From Acidimicrobiaceae bacterium (GTDB lineage: Bacteria; Actinomycetota; Acidimicrobiia; Acidimicrobiales; Ilumatobacteraceae): 8,920 bases of DNA. Below are positions 6,991-8,920 of the stretch, piece by piece. Numbering within the stretch: position 1 is the stretch's first letter; each line of letters starts with the position of its first letter. The position numbers and the translations under genes are program-made. The notes below the pieces were generated by a model. That model was not told where the DNA came from. It saw nothing but the letters and a program-made list of their open reading frames with translations, and did not search any database. Location: the NCBI GenBank assembly GCA_003154135.1, contig PMCN01000039.1:15077-23996 (forward strand). The letters run 5' to 3'.

Positions 6991-7791
6991 TCAGCCGCCC
7001 GGCCGGCGATGGGCGCGGGCACGCCTGGCCGTGGCGACGAACAGGATGAACCCGGCCGCGGCGACGCACCAGGCGACGAGCGCGACGAGCGCGACGGTGG
7101 CGAGGGTGCTCCAGCCGCTCGACCCGCTGCCCTGTGCGATGACGGCCGTGGTGGCCAGATCGGCGGCGGTGCCGTCGATGGGCACGCTCCACGAGCGCGG
7201 GTTGGTGGGTGTGGTGCCCGCCGGACCGGAGCCGGCGTTCGCCGTGATGTCACCCGGCAGGTCGGCCACGAACGTGAACGTCACCACGTCGGTGGGCTTG
7301 AGGTCGGCCGATGCGATCGCGTTGGCGTACGGCGTGCCGCCGATGGCCGACAGCACGTCGGGGTCGGCGAACGCGTCGAGCCCGCCGTCGACGCGGATCT
7401 TGCCGGTGAGCGTGGTGGTGATGTCGGCCGAGGTGACGCTGTGGCCGAGCGTCACGTCGTGGAGCGGGCCGCCGCTGCCGTTGATCGACTGGAGCAGCGC
7501 CGTGGCCTCCTGCACCGTGGTGAACGGGTGGGTGAGGGTCACCTGCAGGCCGCCGCCGTCGGTGGGCTTGGGACCGTCGACGGTCCACCCGGCCGCGGCG
7601 GCGTCGTCGAGGCGAAGGTCGGCCGCGAGCCCGGGTGCGGCTTTCACGACGGCCGCGTCGGCCACCACCGCGAGCGTGATGACACCCGATCCGTCGGGTT
7701 GAACCTTCAGCGTGACGGTGGAGTCGATGCGGCACGCGGAGAGCACGAGCGCGGCAACGAGGAAGACGAGGACGCGTCGCATCCGGTGCAT
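6991..7791 (-). CDS. LppM-like membrane lipoprotein
   Basis: A predicted exported lipoprotein of 266 residues when started at ATG 7791; ATG 7782 is also possible. The frame extends to a GTG at 7818, but that would put nine extra residues before the signal peptide. The N-terminus MHRMRRVLVFLVAALVLSAC is a lipoprotein signal with lipobox LSAC (17-20) and lipidation Cys C20. The ectodomain begins RIDSTVTLKVQPDGSGVITL and contains GWTVDGP, LQVTLTHPFTTVQEATALLQ and a following beta-rich part. This pattern resembles the LppM/DUF3153-like domain of Mycobacterium tuberculosis LppM. A C-terminal hydrophobic helix (about 230-254) is followed by a basic tail (RRARAHRRPGG), so the protein would be anchored at both ends with the domain outside. 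Function is unknown; M. tuberculosis LppM has been linked to phagosome interaction, which need not apply here. The family call is by pattern only. Confidence 0.78.
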   Translation of the reverse strand: MHRMRRVLVFLVAALVLSACRIDSTVTLKVQPDGSGVITLAVVADAAVVKAAPGLAADLRLDDAAAAGWTVDGPKPTDGGGLQVTLTHPFTTVQEATALLQSINGSGGPLHDVTLGHSVTSADITTTLTGKIRVDGGLDAFADPDVLSAIGGTPYANAIASADLKPTDVVTFTFVADLPGDITANAGSGPAGTTPTNPRSWSVPIDGTAADLATTAVIAQGSGSSGWSTLATVALVALVAWCVAAAGFILFVATARRARAHRRPGG

Positions 7792-7806
7792 TCTGTCAGG
7801 AGGCCA

Positions 7807-7820
7807 CCGTGCTGCCACGG
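7807..7820 (-). terminator. Small stem-loop between the DUF4389 and lipoprotein genes
   Basis: CCGTG (7807-7811) and CACGG (7816-7820) form a perfect 5-bp stem with a 4-nt loop, 8 nt after the DUF4389 stop in the 37-bp gap. There is no T-run, so it could be an RNA stability or attenuation element, or chance, rather than a terminator. Confidence 0.2.
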
Positions 7821-7828
7821 CGCCGACG

Positions 7829-8383
7829 TCACTCGTACTTGGGGTACGTGTCGGTGAGCAGCAGGACGTAGGCGTTGGTGCGCACGCCGAGCCGGTGCAC
7901 CTTCAACAGGAAGTCGAAGCTGCCTCGCGACTGCGTGCCGGTGAACACGATGGCGAACCAGGTCACCACCGTGACGAGGAACCCGGCGATGCCGATCACG
8001 GCCATCACGACGACGGCCGGGATGGCCCAGATGATGCGGAGCGCACTGGTGAGCCGGTTGGCCTCCGCCTCGAACTCGAGCGCGAACGTGACCGGCTCGG
8101 CCCCCTTCTCGAAACCGAAGTTGGGGTACGTGTCGTACATGAGCCCGGTGTAGGTGTACACGCGGGCCTGCCAGTCGAGCACGCCACGGCCGAGCGACCA
8201 GATGCTCTGGTTGCGCTTGCCGGTGAACAGGATGATGAACCACTGCACCACTGCCAGCGCCTCGGCCAGGTAGCCGAGTGCATTGACGATGATGATGTGG
8301 GGCAGCGCGTAGAAGACCCGGAGCGCATTGGTCTTCTTGTTGCGCGGATCGGTGTAGTCGATCTGGAACGTGACTGCTGACAT
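7829..8383 (-). CDS. DUF4389-type membrane protein with two tandem repeats
   Basis: A 184-residue protein built of two copies of a DUF4389-like unit, residues about 6-90 and 100-184, aligned without gaps at an offset of exactly 94. Conserved pairs include ALR (20/114), the LP/IP pair (27-28/121-122), W48/W142, FTG (53/147), R74/R168, Y78/Y172 and DTYP (84/178). Each unit has one long hydrophobic stretch (about 23-54 and 117-148) that could form two short helices or a hairpin, followed by an aromatic, Arg-containing segment ending in YPxF/YPKY. There is no signal peptide. The family's function is unknown, although a membrane location is likely. ATG 8383 is supported by a good Shine-Dalgarno (GGAAGAGG, 8389-8396) five bases upstream, unlike the other genes here. 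It lies 69 bp behind clpC and 37 bp before the lipoprotein gene. Confidence 0.87.
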   Translation of the reverse strand: MSAVTFQIDYTDPRNKKTNALRVFYALPHIIIVNALGYLAEALAVVQWFIILFTGKRNQSIWSLGRGVLDWQARVYTYTGLMYDTYPNFGFEKGAEPVTFALEFEAEANRLTSALRIIWAIPAVVVMAVIGIAGFLVTVVTWFAIVFTGTQSRGSFDFLLKVHRLGVRTNAYVLLLTDTYPKYE

Positions 8384-8388
8384 CTGGG

Positions 8389-8396
8389 CCTCTTCC
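8389..8396 (-). promoter_or_regulatory. Ribosome binding site of the DUF4389 gene
   Basis: On the minus strand the sequence reads GGAAGAGG, ending five bases before ATG 8383. It is the clearest Shine-Dalgarno among the minus-strand genes and fixes this start. Confidence 0.75.
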
Positions 8397-8413
8397 GCCT
8401 CGGGATGCGCGAC

Positions 8414-8419
8414 AGCATA
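8414..8419 (-). promoter_or_regulatory. Candidate -10 hexamer (TATGCT) upstream of the DUF4389 gene
   Basis: TATGCT (TANNNT) lies 30 nt before the ATG in the clpC-DUF4389 gap and would give a short leader containing the ribosome binding site. The putative -35 at a 17-bp spacing (TCAGGG) is a poor match. If real, the DUF4389 gene has its own promoter independent of clpC. Confidence 0.35.
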
Positions 8420-8452
8420 GACATGTCGGGAGGAGCCCCTGAGCGAGGGTGG

Positions 8453-8920
8453 TCACTCCGCCGGGGCAGGTGGCTCCACGGTGTCGGCGGCGGTGGTGGC
8501 GAGCGCCACGGTGGCCGGTGGCTGGAAGCCCTCGACGCCGCGGAAGGAGAGCTTCTTCTCGCCGACCCGATCGGGATCGTCCTCGGTGTCGACGACGATG
8601 ATCTCGCCGGCGTGGAACTCCTTGTAGAGGATCTTCTCGCTGAGGACGTCCTCGATCATGCGCTGGATGGCACGACGCAGCGGGCGGGCGCCGAGCTGCG
8701 GGTCGTAGCCCTTCTCGGCGAGCAGCTCCTTGGCGTTCTGCGTGAGCTCGATGCCGAGTCCCTGTCCTTCGAGCTGACCGGTGAGGCGCTTGGTCATCAG
8801 GTCGACCATCTGCATCACTTCGTTGCGGGCCAACTCGTGGAACACGATGATCTCGTCGATGCGGTTGAGGAACTCCGGGCGGAAGTGGTTCTTCAGCGCG
8901 TCGGTGACCTTGTCCTTCAT
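8453..8920 (-). CDS. clpC: ATP-dependent Clp protease ATP-binding subunit ClpC (3' end only)
   Basis: This is the last 155 residues of a ClpC/Hsp100 unfoldase; the frame runs off the right edge of the window, so the Met at the edge is internal. The visible part belongs to the second AAA+ module: HFRPEFLNRID (12-22 of the fragment), the FRPEFLNR box containing the arginine finger, then EKGYDPQLGARPLRRAIQ (69-86) with the GARPLRR sensor-2 motif, and IEDVLSEKIL in the small domain. ClpC feeds substrates into the ClpP peptidase in the cytoplasm. After LSFRGVE the protein ends in a tail of about 25 residues rich in Ala, Pro, Thr and Val (VEGFQPPATVALATTAADTVEPPAPAE), such as is common in actinobacterial ClpC. 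ClpC rather than ClpB is favoured by the clpC-radA-disA gene order and the sequence style. Confidence 0.93.
   Translation of the reverse strand: MKDKVTDALKNHFRPEFLNRIDEIIVFHELARNEVMQMVDLMTKRLTGQLEGQGLGIELTQNAKELLAEKGYDPQLGARPLRRAIQRMIEDVLSEKILYKEFHAGEIIVVDTEDDPDRVGEKKLSFRGVEGFQPPATVALATTAADTVEPPAPAE

Noticed and set aside
6932..7192. N-terminal extension of RadA by 87 codons
   Set aside because: The extension is Arg-rich, overlaps the lipoprotein gene and precedes a normal RadA start just before the zinc finger.
7798..7811. AGGAGG followed by GTG on the plus strand
   Set aside because: It looks like a ribosome binding site and start, but it opens no frame with a recognisable product and lies opposite the minus-strand gene junction.
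6955..7857. 300-codon plus-strand frame opposite the lipoprotein gene
   Set aside because: The product is Gly/Arg/Val-rich low-complexity sequence without motifs, whereas the minus strand has a clear lipobox and C-terminal helix.
8420..8427. Palindrome GACATGTC in the clpC-DUF4389 gap as an operator
   Set aside because: Eight bases of symmetry are too short and unrepeated here to support a regulator site.
8428..8452. Intrinsic terminator behind clpC
   Set aside because: No stable stem followed by a T-run on the minus strand was found by eye.
1..8920. CRISPR array, tRNA or rRNA, insertion sequence, or toxin-antitoxin pair
   Set aside because: No spaced direct repeats, no terminal inverted repeats, and no RNA gene motifs were seen. 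Nearly all sequence is accounted for by the listed genes, and no gap exceeds 69 bases.

Overview
The window is GC-rich, almost fully coding DNA from a chromosome that looks actinobacterial. The evidence is the strong G/C third-position bias with GTG starts, short intergenic gaps with gene overlaps, an LppM-like lipoprotein, a ClpC-type ATPase, and a radA-disA pair. The protein flavour (DUF4389 tandem protein, LACTB2-like hydrolase, YcaQ-like protein) would suit a member of the Acidimicrobiia, but that placement is an inference and was not tested. I see no mobile element, CRISPR array, rRNA, tRNA or phage gene.

Layout. Positions 1-4519 read on the + strand as a tight, largely overlapping run: the 3' end of a cyclophilin-type peptidyl-prolyl isomerase, a YcaQ/AlkX-like winged-helix DNA glycosylase, an AI-2E family membrane transporter, an asparaginase II, and a LACTB2-like metallo-beta-lactamase-fold hydrolase. 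The last three junctions overlap (TGATG, 11 bp, GTGA), which suggests co-transcription and translational coupling. Positions 4544-8920 read on the - strand. In transcription order they are the 3' end of clpC, a small membrane protein made of two DUF4389 units, an LppM-like lipoprotein, radA, and disA. The two blocks converge with only 24 bp between them.

Function. The minus-strand block keeps the clpC-radA-disA order known from the Bacillus subtilis ctsR-mcsA-mcsB-clpC-radA-disA operon. That order links protein quality control, recombination branch migration and c-di-AMP synthesis coupled to DNA integrity. Here two envelope-protein genes sit between clpC and radA. The plus-strand genes share transcription but no obvious pathway, apart from DNA-repair flavour at the glycosylase.

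The most noteworthy signals are TANNNT hexamers placed 6-8 nt before the start codons of radA, disA and the AI-2E gene, which look like leaderless promoters. There are also two motif deviations: RadA has KHRFG in place of KNRFG, and the DisA helix-hairpin-helix has GIE in place of GIG. A perfect-register internal duplication in the DUF4389 protein and a 15-bp triple repeat at the end of the glycosylase gene complete the list. I found no convincing novel multi-gene system. This is mostly a conserved housekeeping neighbourhood with some local oddities.
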